Below are positions 1-6,466 of a stretch of 14,321 nucleotides of DNA, piece by piece. Position 1 is the first letter of the stretch. Every line of letters begins with the position of its first letter. Origin of the DNA: Oscillospiraceae bacterium (lineage in GTDB: Bacteria > Bacillota > Clostridia > UBA1381); assembly GCA_015068545.1 (NCBI GenBank), contig SVKH01000027.1, forward strand, positions 1 to 14,321. Direction: 5' to 3'. The notes under the pieces were generated by a model, which searched no databases, was not told the DNA's origin, and saw only the letters and a list, made by a program, of their open reading frames with translations. The position numbers and the translations under genes were made by a program.

Positions 1-306
1 AGCAGTGGAATTTAATGGCTCATTTGTTATGAATGTGTAGTAGAGTACCTGGTAATAGTCTCTGCCATATTTCTGCTTATTTCGTATAAGCTCTAATGCC
101 CTGTCTATCAGACTTAATATCTTCTTATTTTTCTCTATAGTTTTTGTCTGCTCCTTGATTTGTGTGTTCTCTGAGTAGCTTATATCAAGCAGTTCATTTA
201 TCGGATTATGACTGTCCATATTCATCTGCATATTAGCAACTTCTATATTCCATGCCACATCCCTGTATTTTTTGAGTAGTGTTTCTGTGTTATGATACTT
301 GTCCAT
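1..306 (-). CDS. Phage-type transcriptional regulator, DUF1492/ArpU/RinA-like (3' end outside window)
   Basis: An open frame of 102 codons runs leftward from an ATG at 304-306 to the window edge without a stop. The start follows the rep stop codon directly (TAA at 307-309), and a GGGAGG ribosome binding site lies in the last codons of rep, so translation is probably coupled. The N-terminus (MDKYHNTETLLKKYRDVAWNIE) closely matches residues 14-35 of the protein at 1393-1902, and the middle (KNKKILSLIDRALELIRNKQ) matches that protein's KNKKMIELIDRSVEVLRHKQ. The two are therefore paralogues. The visible part is charged and helical, consistent with the N-terminal half of small phage or integrative-element regulators of the DUF1492/ArpU/RinA type. 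The C-terminal helix-turn-helix expected in that family lies outside the window. The family assignment is from recall and the function is inferred. Confidence 0.7.
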   Translation of the reverse strand, partial: MDKYHNTETLLKKYRDVAWNIEVANMQMNMDSHNPINELLDISYSENTQIKEQTKTIEKNKKILSLIDRALELIRNKQKYGRDYYQVLYYTFITNEPLNSTA

Positions 307-1380
307 TTAGTTTTTCCTCCCAAAATCTCTGTTTACTGCATTTGTGTAATAAAAATCCATTGTATTTCTTGCGTTATATAAAGCTCTCAATAAGTAATTC
401 TTTATATTGCCGATGTTTGATGTGTTCTTCTCCATACATTCGATTACATACTCGATATGAGTTGATTTAAGAGACAGGAACAAATCAGTTATAAGCATAG
501 TCGGTATCTTGTCCATTCCTAAATTTATAAAGTCCTGATCACTACACATTGCATCAAGCATAATTCCCACCATACCGTCTATCTTTTCAGACCCGTATCT
601 CTCCACTAGTACATCATAGTCGATACTGTCACATAGGGCTTGTTTGTAATTTTCCCGCTTTGAGAGTTCGGCACATGCAGGATAAGATAGATTGATATCA
701 CTAAGCTCTGTATTATTTATCTTAGTATTATTAGAGTCGGTTTTGCCGACCTCCAGACTTCGGGATTTTAGAAGTGCAGAGGTCGGAAATTCAGAAGTCT
801 TGACTTCGGCACAGTGCCGAACTCTTGAAGTCGGAATTTCAGATGTCTTGACTTCGGTTATTTTAGCATTTTCCTCATTTTTATCGACACGAGTTTCAGA
901 CTTCGGAATTTCAGAAGTCTGGAGGTCGATTTCTTCCAAAGTGGCATTATTACTTGATTCTTCTTTATCAGGGGTATTTGAACTTGTGGACATTTTGTCG
1001 AGAAGTGCAGAAGTCTTGACTTCGGAACCGCTAGAGCTAAAATTCTTCACATAAATCTTTGTAGGCTTACCTAAACCCTGCCTTTTTCGTTCAATCAGAC
1101 CGATGCCCTTATCAAGTTCTGCAAATAATTTTATACACTTGTCTTTCCCTATACCCAAACATTCCTGCGCATCTTCAAGCTTAAAATATATGTACACCTT
1201 TCCCTCTGCATCAATCCAGTCATTTCTGAGAGACAGACTCATACGGTCAAGAAGTAATCCATAAAGGACTTTTGCCTCTACCGATAGTTTTGCAAAGTGC
1301 TTGTCCGTAAAAAGAATCTTTGGAATACGATAGAAATTAAATTGCTCAGCTTCATTTTTATAGTAGTAATTAAAATTCAT
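307..1380 (-). CDS. repA: RepA_N-type replication initiator protein A
   Basis: This 357-residue protein starts with the hallmark RepA_N N-terminal domain (about residues 1-115: FYRIPKILF, LSVEAKVLYGLLLDRMSLS, then a winged-helix segment ending at GLGKPTKIYVKNF). Such proteins initiate replication of Firmicutes plasmids and are also carried by Tn1549-like integrative conjugative elements. Residues 118-215 are low complexity, with a degenerate repeat built on EVKTSEIPTS (near residues 120, 152, 176 and 192). Residues 230-357 form the C-terminal helical domain, of the type often found in clostridial element-borne copies. The start has a good ribosome binding site (GAGGTGA, 6 nt from ATG). The gene lies 12 nt downstream of one regulator and abuts its paralogue, so all three form one operon. 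It marks the DNA left of sigK as a mobile element with replication capacity. In RepA_N plasmids the origin lies inside the rep gene; see the repeat entry. Confidence 0.9.
   Translation of the reverse strand: MNFNYYYKNEAEQFNFYRIPKILFTDKHFAKLSVEAKVLYGLLLDRMSLSLRNDWIDAEGKVYIYFKLEDAQECLGIGKDKCIKLFAELDKGIGLIERKRQGLGKPTKIYVKNFSSSGSEVKTSALLDKMSTSSNTPDKEESSNNATLEEIDLQTSEIPKSETRVDKNEENAKITEVKTSEIPTSRVRHCAEVKTSEFPTSALLKSRSLEVGKTDSNNTKINNTELSDINLSYPACAELSKRENYKQALCDSIDYDVLVERYGSEKIDGMVGIMLDAMCSDQDFINLGMDKIPTMLITDLFLSLKSTHIEYVIECMEKNTSNIGNIKNYLLRALYNARNTMDFYYTNAVNRDFGRKN
736..1025. repeat. Clustered direct and inverted repeats inside rep; candidate origin/iterons
   Basis: Within the rep coding sequence the 18-mer CAGAAGTCTTGACTTCGG occurs at 792-809 and 1008-1025, and once with a single change (CAGATGT...) at 840-857. 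Between them are an inverted pair CAGACTTC (897-904) / GAAGTCTG (914-921), a perfect 17-bp odd palindrome TTCGGCACAGTGCCGAA (805-821), and a short hairpin GTCGG/CCGAC (736-750). The DNA repeat is what encodes the EVKTSEIPTS-like peptide repeat. Origins of RepA_N plasmids are known to lie within the rep coding region and to contain repeats, so this block is the best candidate for Rep binding. That role is inferred. Confidence 0.65.
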
Positions 1381-1392
1381 ATAATTTCACCT

Positions 1393-1902
1393 CTACTCTA
1401 CTAAGTCTTTTATAATCGGCAGGCAATCCTTTGATGTAAATCCCCACAGAATATCACTTAAATATCCGATTGCCTTTTTCTTTTTCGCGAAGTATGTTTT
1501 CATTGAGATATAGAACATCTTTTCAGCGATTCTCTCTGCCACCTCAGCAGAGGTACACTTATCATCTGACATATATGTATAGTAGATTATCCAGTAATAC
1601 AGCTCTCCGTCACCCTGCTTGTGTCTTAGCACCTCAACAGACCTGTCAATCAATTCTATCATTTTCTTGTTTCTTGCAAGGGTTTTCATCTGCTTTTCAA
1701 CCTTAGCACCTTTTAAATCCTCCATCGCAGTATATGGCATATTTAAAAACTCTCTGATGCTGTATTCCATTTCTTCCTCAAAATCCTTTTCTGCCTGCAG
1801 AGTTTCAACCTCGATACTCCACACAATATCCCTGTACTTTTTCAGCAGTTTTTCTGTGTTGTGGTACAGGTACTCTTCTCTTGCTGTCTTTTCATTTTTC
1901 AT
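1393..1902 (-). CDS. Phage-type transcriptional regulator, DUF1492/ArpU/RinA-like
   Basis: This 169-residue protein has a charged helical N-terminal two thirds followed by a C-terminal helix-turn-helix-like segment (SAEVAERIAEKMFYISMKTY, then KKKKAIGYLSDILWG). The pattern, with a TY(F/Y) followed by KKxAIxxLxxxLWG, resembles DUF1492, ArpU and RinA family regulators, which have a sigma region 4-like DNA-binding fold and control late genes in phages and integrated elements. The start is backed by an ideal ribosome binding site, AAGGAGG seven nt before the ATG. The protein is a paralogue of the partial product at 1-306, and the two genes flank rep. It is the first gene of the element reading away from the sigK junction. 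A promoter with an overlapping palindrome lies directly upstream, suggesting autoregulation. The exact target is unknown. Confidence 0.7.
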   Translation of the reverse strand: MKNEKTAREEYLYHNTEKLLKKYRDIVWSIEVETLQAEKDFEEEMEYSIREFLNMPYTAMEDLKGAKVEKQMKTLARNKKMIELIDRSVEVLRHKQGDGELYYWIIYYTYMSDDKCTSAEVAERIAEKMFYISMKTYFAKKKKAIGYLSDILWGFTSKDCLPIIKDLVE

Positions 1903-1930
1903 AAAAAAACCTCCTTATAAATAAAAAAAA

Positions 1931-1961
1931 CAGATTATATTTAATAATACAATCTGCACAA
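1931..1961 (-). promoter_or_regulatory. SigA-type promoter with overlapping imperfect palindrome for the element operon
   Basis: On the minus strand TATAAT (1934-1939) lies 16 nt downstream of a weak -35 hexamer TTGTGC (1956-1961). The -10 sits inside an imperfect inverted repeat at 1931-1956: arms CAGATTATATT and AATACAATCTG, 11 bp with one mismatch around a 4-nt centre. A repressor bound there would block the -10. The promoter lies about 30 nt upstream of the regulator gene's start. Confidence 0.55.
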
Positions 1962-2061
1962 ATATTAATTTTAATGAATGGTCGCTAATATTAGTAATAA
2001 AAATTCACTATCTCCAAAAACCGCAGTCTTATGCCATTTCTGTCGTTTACAATAACAGCGG

Positions 2062-2075
2062 TCCTATACATAGGA
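2062..2075. other. Element-sigK junction, putative serine-recombinase attachment site
   Basis: The sequence TCCTATACATAGGA is a palindrome except for its central two bases (AC on the plus strand, GT on the sigK strand, 2068-2069). It spans the last three codons of the broken sigK frame (TCC TAT GTA) and the stop codon TAG. Large serine recombinases use imperfectly palindromic sites with a central 2-bp crossover that is not self-complementary, so GT is a candidate overlap dinucleotide. A matching half-site is expected at the other end of the element. Confidence 0.55.
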
Positions 2076-2693
2076 TCTGGAAATACCTAAAATGTCCGAC
2101 ACCTCTTTCTGAGTCTTTCGTTTTTGGTTTAAAAGACCGTACCTCCAGCAAAGTATATCTTTTTCGTCACCGGTGAGAACATCGTTCATGGCACGATAAA
2201 GCTTTTTAATGTCAATTTTTAGTGCAATTATGTCGGAAATATCGTCGGTGTCTGCCTGCAGAATATCGGAAAAGGTCATATTGTTTCCTTCCTTATCAGT
2301 GCCGATGGAATCTTCTAAAGAAACCTCATGTGAAAGCCTTTTTGATGCTCTCATAGTCATAAGAACCTCGTTTTCTATGCACCGTGCAATGTAGGTAGTG
2401 AGCTTAGATGTTTTAGTTTTATCAAAGGTATTAATGCCCTTTATTAACCCGATAGTCCCTACCGAAACAAGGTCATCAAAGTTATTTTCACCTGCGTACT
2501 TTTTTGCTATGTGCGCTACCAGTCTCAAATTATGTTCTATTAAAATATTTTTTGCTTTTTCATCGCCTTGTTCCCATAAGGCAAGATATTTTTCTTCCTC
2601 CTTTTTGGATAGCGGTTTAGGAAAAGCATTTCCGCTGACAAATCCTAAAAAAAGCAGTATATTTTGAATTATCTCGGTAAAATAACATAACAT
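2064..2693 (-). CDS. sigK: Pro-sigma-K, 5' part of interrupted sigK
   Basis: SigK is the late mother-cell sigma factor for spore coat and cortex genes. These 209 residues match SigK from the N-terminus through region 2 (IEHNLRLVAHIAKKY, DLVSVGTIGLIKGINTFD, TYIARCIENEVLM) into region 4 (KTQKEVSDILGISRSYV), then stop at TAG. Bacillus SigK is about 240 residues and continues SRIEKRA through the rest of the -35 recognition helix, so roughly 30 residues are missing and the fragment should be inactive. Residues 1-20 are hydrophobic (IIQNILLFLGFVSG) ahead of NAFPKPLS, which corresponds to the pro-sequence removed by SpoIVFB. C. difficile SigK is reported to lack one. The start is supported by GAGGTGA seven nt upstream. 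It diverges from obgE. The gene is probably restored by element excision; if not, it is a pseudogene. Confidence 0.93.
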   Translation of the reverse strand: MLCYFTEIIQNILLFLGFVSGNAFPKPLSKKEEEKYLALWEQGDEKAKNILIEHNLRLVAHIAKKYAGENNFDDLVSVGTIGLIKGINTFDKTKTSKLTTYIARCIENEVLMTMRASKRLSHEVSLEDSIGTDKEGNNMTFSDILQADTDDISDIIALKIDIKKLYRAMNDVLTGDEKDILCWRYGLLNQKRKTQKEVSDILGISRSYV

Positions 2694-2737
2694 AAAAAAA
2701 TCACCTCATAACATTATATTAGGTAAAAAACGGTATA

Positions 2738-2766
2738 TTTACAAATTTATGTTTATGTGGTATAAT
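2738..2766 (+). promoter_or_regulatory. SigA promoter of obgE-mltG
   Basis: TTTACA (2738-2743) and TATAAT (2761-2766) are separated by 17 nt, with TGG directly before the -10, giving an extended -10 element. Transcription would start around 2773, about 20 nt before the obgE start codon. The 102-nt sigK-obgE intergenic region therefore holds a strong rightward housekeeping promoter. Confidence 0.8.
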
Positions 2767-2795
2767 ATAAAAAAATATAGAAAACGGAGAAGAAA

Positions 2796-4076
2796 ATGTT
2801 TATAGATAAAGCTAAGATACTTATAAAAGCCGGCAATGGAGGAAACGGTGCCATAGCTTTCCATAGGGAAAAATATGTAGCAGCCGGCGGTCCAGACGGT
2901 GGTGATGGCGGAAAAGGCGGTAACGTTATTTTCCGTGTTGATTTGGGACTCACAACACTTATGGACTTTCGTTACAAGAGAAAGTATGTGGCCGAAAGCG
3001 GTGAGCAAGGCAGAAAAAGCCGTATGAACGGCAAAAACGGTGCAAACATCATCATAAATGTACCTCAAGGAACTGTTGTTCGTGACGTGGAAACCAACAA
3101 AATAATTGCCGATATATATGAACCTGATAAAGACTATATTCTCGCCAAAGGTGGTAATGGCGGTTGGGGTAATGCTCATTTTGCAACAGCAACCCGTCAA
3201 ACACCTAACTTTGCAAAAAATGGCCAAAAAGGCGATGAAAGAGAAGTATATCTGGAATTAAAGCTACTAGCAGATGTTGGACTGGTAGGTTTTCCAAATG
3301 TAGGTAAATCCACCATTCTCTCCCGAACAACTAAGGCAGATCCAAAGATTGCTAACTACCACTTTACTACTCTTGAGCCTAACCTTGGCGTTGTATCAGT
3401 TGATGAGCATATGAACTTTGTGCTTGCGGATATTCCCGGTATTATAGAAGGTGCCAGCGAAGGCGTAGGACTGGGACATGAATTTTTGAGACATATAGAA
3501 AGAACCCGACTTCTTATACACGTTGTTGATGTATCCGGTATAGAGGGCAGAAACCCTATAGAGGATTTTGACATCATCAACAATGAGCTGGTTATGTACA
3601 ATATGGAGCTGGAAAACCGACCTCAAATTATTGCTGCCAACAAAACGGACATAATACAGGATCAAGAAGTATACCAGTCCTTCCTTGATGAAATGGACAA
3701 AAGAGGATATAAGGTATTCCCTATTTCCGCTGCTACAAACCAAGGTGTTGCAGAGCTTATGAAATACACATACACCGAGCTTCAAAAACTACCACCTATT
3801 CAGGAATTTGATATTGAGCTTGACGTAAACGAGGTTGAATTTATAGACAAAACCGACAAAGGCTTTGAAATCACTAAGGAAGACGGTGTTTATGTTGTAT
3901 CCGGGTCCTGGATTGAAGCTGTGGGCGGTAGCGTAAACTTTGCCGATGAAGACAGCCTTCAATTCTTCCAATACGCCATTAAAAATCGTGGTGTTATAGA
4001 TGCACTTGTTGAAGAAGGCATCAAAGAAGGCGACACGGTAAGAATTGGAGATCTTGAATTTGACTTTGTGCTGTAA
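2796..4076 (+). CDS. obgE: Obg family GTPase
   Basis: This is the essential ribosome-associated GTPase Obg (CgtA), which acts in large-subunit assembly and stress or growth control and, in Bacillus, in sporulation initiation. The 426-residue protein has the glycine-rich Obg fold (residues 1-158, for example GNGGNGAIAFHREKY and GGPDGGDGGKGGNV). The G domain has G1 GFPNVGKST (165-173), the switch segment FTTLEPNLG, G3 DIPG (212-215), G4 NKTD (282-285) and G5 SAA (311-313). The C-terminal OCT domain spans about residues 345-426. Length is normal for Firmicutes. The ribosome binding site GGAGAAG precedes the ATG. mltG follows after 14 nt in the same operon. All nucleotide-binding residues are intact. 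Confidence 0.97.
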   Translation: MFIDKAKILIKAGNGGNGAIAFHREKYVAAGGPDGGDGGKGGNVIFRVDLGLTTLMDFRYKRKYVAESGEQGRKSRMNGKNGANIIINVPQGTVVRDVETNKIIADIYEPDKDYILAKGGNGGWGNAHFATATRQTPNFAKNGQKGDEREVYLELKLLADVGLVGFPNVGKSTILSRTTKADPKIANYHFTTLEPNLGVVSVDEHMNFVLADIPGIIEGASEGVGLGHEFLRHIERTRLLIHVVDVSGIEGRNPIEDFDIINNELVMYNMELENRPQIIAANKTDIIQDQEVYQSFLDEMDKRGYKVFPISAATNQGVAELMKYTYTELQKLPPIQEFDIELDVNEVEFIDKTDKGFEITKEDGVYVVSGSWIEAVGGSVNFADEDSLQFFQYAIKNRGVIDALVEEGIKEGDTVRIGDLEFDFVL

Positions 4077-4090
4077 GAAAGGAATATACT

Positions 4091-5119
4091 ATGGACAGAG
4101 GTCTTGAAAGACTGGAAAATCGAAAAGAACAGAATAAAAAACGAAAAAGAACTGTATTAATTCTGACATCAGTATTAATACTAGCTGTAATTTTAATCTT
4201 TAACAACTCAAAAAGCGGAATTGTTACTGTAACCATCCCCGAGGGTGCAACCTCTACAAAAATATCCCAGATCCTAAAGGATAATGACATAATTTGTAGT
4301 AAAACTTATTTTCTGCTAAGACTAAAGCTTTCAAATAAAGGAAGTAACCTAAAATACGGCACATTCGCCATAGACAGAAGCAGTTCATTTGACGAAATAA
4401 TTGAAACCTTGTCTAAAACCGGTTCAATTGAAGATGGCATCACTCTTACAATTCCCGAAGGATTTTCCGCAGAAAAAATTAAAGAAAGAGCGGTATCCCT
4501 TGGGCTTTGCACAGATGCTGAGTTTGAAGATGCACTAAATATGAAATATGATTACGACTTCCTAAAATCTGTACCAAGCTCCGGCGATATAAAATATAAT
4601 CTTCAAGGATTTTTGTATCCGTCCACATACGAGTTCAGTCCTAATGGAGGTGCGGAAAAAATAGTACAAACACTGCTTAGTGAATTTAAAAAGCAAATAG
4701 AACCATTGAATATACCAAGCAGTAAAATGTATAGAGTACTGACAATCGCCTCAATAGTTGAACGTGAAGCAAAGCTTGACTCTGAAAGAGCCAAGATAGC
4801 GGGAGTTATAGAAAACAGATTGAAAGAAGGCATGAAACTCCAGATAGACGCCACAGTTGTATACGCTGCATCCGACGGATTATATGATATGGACAGAGTA
4901 TTATATAAGGATCTTGAAATTAACTCACCATACAACACATATAGATACGAAGGTCTTCCTATAGGGCCAATCTGCAGTCCGTCCAAAGCTTCCATAGAAG
5001 CTGCACTTAACCCCGAATCACATGAATACCTATACTATCACACAGATACTCAAAAGAATGATGGAAGTCACATATTTACAAAAGAATACAACGAGCATGT
5101 GTCAACTCAAAACCAATAA
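4091..5119 (+). CDS. mltG: Endolytic murein transglycosylase MltG (YceG family)
   Basis: MltG cleaves nascent glycan strands at the outer face of the membrane and so sets peptidoglycan chain ends. The 342-residue protein has a basic cytoplasmic N-terminus rich in Lys and Arg, one membrane segment (about residues 21-37), and then an extracytoplasmic domain. Two TIPEG segments (48-52 and 120-124), each followed by a helix, are the LysM-like repeats of the family. The catalytic signature SIVEREA (221-227; the family's catalytic glutamate fits E224) is followed by IENRLKEGMKLQIDATVVYA and the late motif SPYNTYRYEGLPIGPICSPS. The gene lies 14 nt behind obgE with an AAAGGA site in the gap, and transcription ends at the hairpin just downstream. 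The enzyme looks complete. Confidence 0.93.
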   Translation: MDRGLERLENRKEQNKKRKRTVLILTSVLILAVILIFNNSKSGIVTVTIPEGATSTKISQILKDNDIICSKTYFLLRLKLSNKGSNLKYGTFAIDRSSSFDEIIETLSKTGSIEDGITLTIPEGFSAEKIKERAVSLGLCTDAEFEDALNMKYDYDFLKSVPSSGDIKYNLQGFLYPSTYEFSPNGGAEKIVQTLLSEFKKQIEPLNIPSSKMYRVLTIASIVEREAKLDSERAKIAGVIENRLKEGMKLQIDATVVYAASDGLYDMDRVLYKDLEINSPYNTYRYEGLPIGPICSPSKASIEAALNPESHEYLYYHTDTQKNDGSHIFTKEYNEHVSTQNQ

Positions 5120-5135
5120 GCAAAAATGGATGTAA

Positions 5136-5172
5136 AAAGGCGGTGTAAAATCAAAAGTTTTACACCGCCTTT
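5136..5172. terminator. Bidirectional rho-independent terminator between mltG and clpX
   Basis: A perfect 15-bp stem, AAAGGCGGTGTAAAA (5136-5150) and its complement (5158-5172), encloses a 7-nt loop. Read leftward, the stem ends in five Ts, a better U-tract than the CCTTTAATA seen rightward, so it should terminate clpX strongly and mltG moderately. The two operons converge here. Confidence 0.9.
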
Positions 5173-5216
5173 AATATATACTATTCGATTAATTTTCGCA
5201 AAAGAAGTGCATTTTC

Positions 5217-6449
5217 TCAGCTTGCTTTTTCCCTGATAATTTCAGGTTCTTTACTTTCTGTAATACACTCTTTGTGAATAATACATTTTTTAATATCCGG
5301 CTCAGATGGAACATTGAACATAACATCTGTCATGATTTCCTCTATGATGGACCTTAGTCCTCTTGCTCCTGTCTTTCTCTTTAAAGCCATCTCAGCTATG
5401 GCAATAACAGCGTCATCGTCAAAGGAAAGCTCTACATTATCCATACCAAGAAGAGCTTGGTACTGCTTTGCTAAAGCATTCTTTGGTTCAGTAATAATCT
5501 TAACCAAAGCCTCGCTGTCTAATTGATCCAGCTTAGCTATAACAGGAAGTCTGCCGATAAATTCCGGAATCAATCCAAATTTAAGCAAATCCTGCGGAGT
5601 TACCTGCTTCAAAAGCTCGGATACATTAGAATCTTTTTTGCTTCCTATTTCTGCACCGAATCCCAGACCTTTTTTGCCAATGCGATTCGCTATTATCTTT
5701 TCCAGTCCGTCAAATGCACCGCCACAAATAAAGAGAATATTTGTAGTATCAAGCTGTATAAATTCCTGATGAGGATGCTTTCTGCCACCGGTAGGCGGAA
5801 CAGATGCCACAGTACCTTCTAAAACTTTTAAAAGTGTCTGCTGCACTCCTTCTCCGCTTACATCACGAGTTATGGAAACGTTTTCGCTTTTACGGGCTAT
5901 TTTATCAATCTCGTCAATATAGATAATGCCTTTTTCCGCTGCTTCAAGGTCATAGTCCGCCGCCTGAATTAGCTTTAACAGAATATTCTCAACGTCTTCA
6001 CCAACATAACCTGCTTCTGTAAGGGATGTAGCATCGCAAATTGCGAAAGGAACTTTTAAAATTCTTGCAAGATTTTGTACTAGGAAAGTCTTTCCGGAGC
6101 CTGTTGGACCAAGCATCAAGATATTGCTCTTTTGAAGCTCAACATCAGACTTATCCTCATTACCAATCCTTTTATAGTGATTATAAACAGCCACAGAAAG
6201 AATCTTTTTAGCTTCTTCCTGTCCTATTACGTACTGGTCAAGAATCTCCTTTATTTCCTTTGGCTTCGGCAAATCCTTTGTGTCCATTTTGCCCTGGTTG
6301 TCATAGTCGCCGTCCAATACATTCTGGCACTGCTTCACGCACTCATTACAAATATACACGCCTGTGCCGGAGAGAAGAACTTCTACCTCTGACTCCTTTT
6401 TTCCGCAAAAGGAACAACAAAGTTCATTCATATCTTCAGATTTTGCCAT
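5217..6449 (-). CDS. clpX: ATP-dependent Clp protease ATP-binding subunit ClpX
   Basis: ClpX is the AAA+ unfoldase that feeds substrates to ClpP. The 410-residue protein has the N-terminal zinc-binding domain (C12-x2-C15, C34-x2-C37), Walker A GPTGSGKT (114-121), the pore loop GYVG (147-150), Walker B with D179-E180, the RKH loop (GGRKHPHQEF), the arginine finger in EFIGR (R300) and sensor 2 in GARGL (R363). The ClpP-docking loop reads GLGF (LGF at 262-264) instead of the usual IGF, a conservative change. It is the last gene of tig-clpP-clpX, 17 nt after clpP, with an AAAGGGG ribosome binding site. No lon gene follows, unlike in many Firmicutes; the operon ends at the shared terminator. Confidence 0.97.
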   Translation of the reverse strand: MAKSEDMNELCCSFCGKKESEVEVLLSGTGVYICNECVKQCQNVLDGDYDNQGKMDTKDLPKPKEIKEILDQYVIGQEEAKKILSVAVYNHYKRIGNEDKSDVELQKSNILMLGPTGSGKTFLVQNLARILKVPFAICDATSLTEAGYVGEDVENILLKLIQAADYDLEAAEKGIIYIDEIDKIARKSENVSITRDVSGEGVQQTLLKVLEGTVASVPPTGGRKHPHQEFIQLDTTNILFICGGAFDGLEKIIANRIGKKGLGFGAEIGSKKDSNVSELLKQVTPQDLLKFGLIPEFIGRLPVIAKLDQLDSEALVKIITEPKNALAKQYQALLGMDNVELSFDDDAVIAIAEMALKRKTGARGLRSIIEEIMTDVMFNVPSEPDIKKCIIHKECITESKEPEIIREKAS

Positions 6450-6466
6450 CTATATATACCCCTTTA

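Larger units (their letters stand above)
1..2069. mobile_element. Intervening element inserted in sigK (one end; remainder outside window)
   Basis: The DNA from the sigK break leftward carries only element-type genes: two phage-like regulators and a RepA_N initiator. It begins exactly where sigK loses its reading frame. The boundary is most likely in the near-palindrome at 2062-2075, and none of the three minus-strand frames beyond it resumes the conserved SRIEKKA continuation of SigK. This fits a sigK intervening (skin) element. Known skin elements are excised in the mother cell by a serine recombinase, which rejoins sigK. The recombinase gene and the sigK 3' fragment should lie to the left of the window. 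The far end and the total size cannot be seen. A non-excisable insertion that has simply inactivated sigK is the alternative. Confidence 0.75.

Noticed and set aside
736..1025. CRISPR array
   Set aside because: The repeats are irregularly spaced, mixed direct and inverted, and lie inside a conserved coding frame; there are no unique spacers of constant length.
692..1054. 120-residue plus-strand open frame opposite rep
   Set aside because: It is an antisense shadow of the repeat region of rep, with no ribosome binding site and no recognisable domain.
2064..2693. sigK truncation as a simple point mutation or sequencing error
   Set aside because: A single substitution or frameshift would leave SRIEKxA-like coding sequence just downstream. 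None of the three frames after the stop shows it, so sequence identity is lost at the junction.
2694..2795. Possible SigE promoter for sigK (CATAAATT-like -10 on the minus strand)
   Set aside because: sigK is SigE-driven in Bacillus and a CATA box is present, but no -35 stands at the right spacing; the A+T-rich sequence gives several equally weak choices.
2739..3227. 162-residue minus-strand open frame opposite obgE
   Set aside because: It lies antisense to the strongly conserved Obg domain and has no family resemblance.
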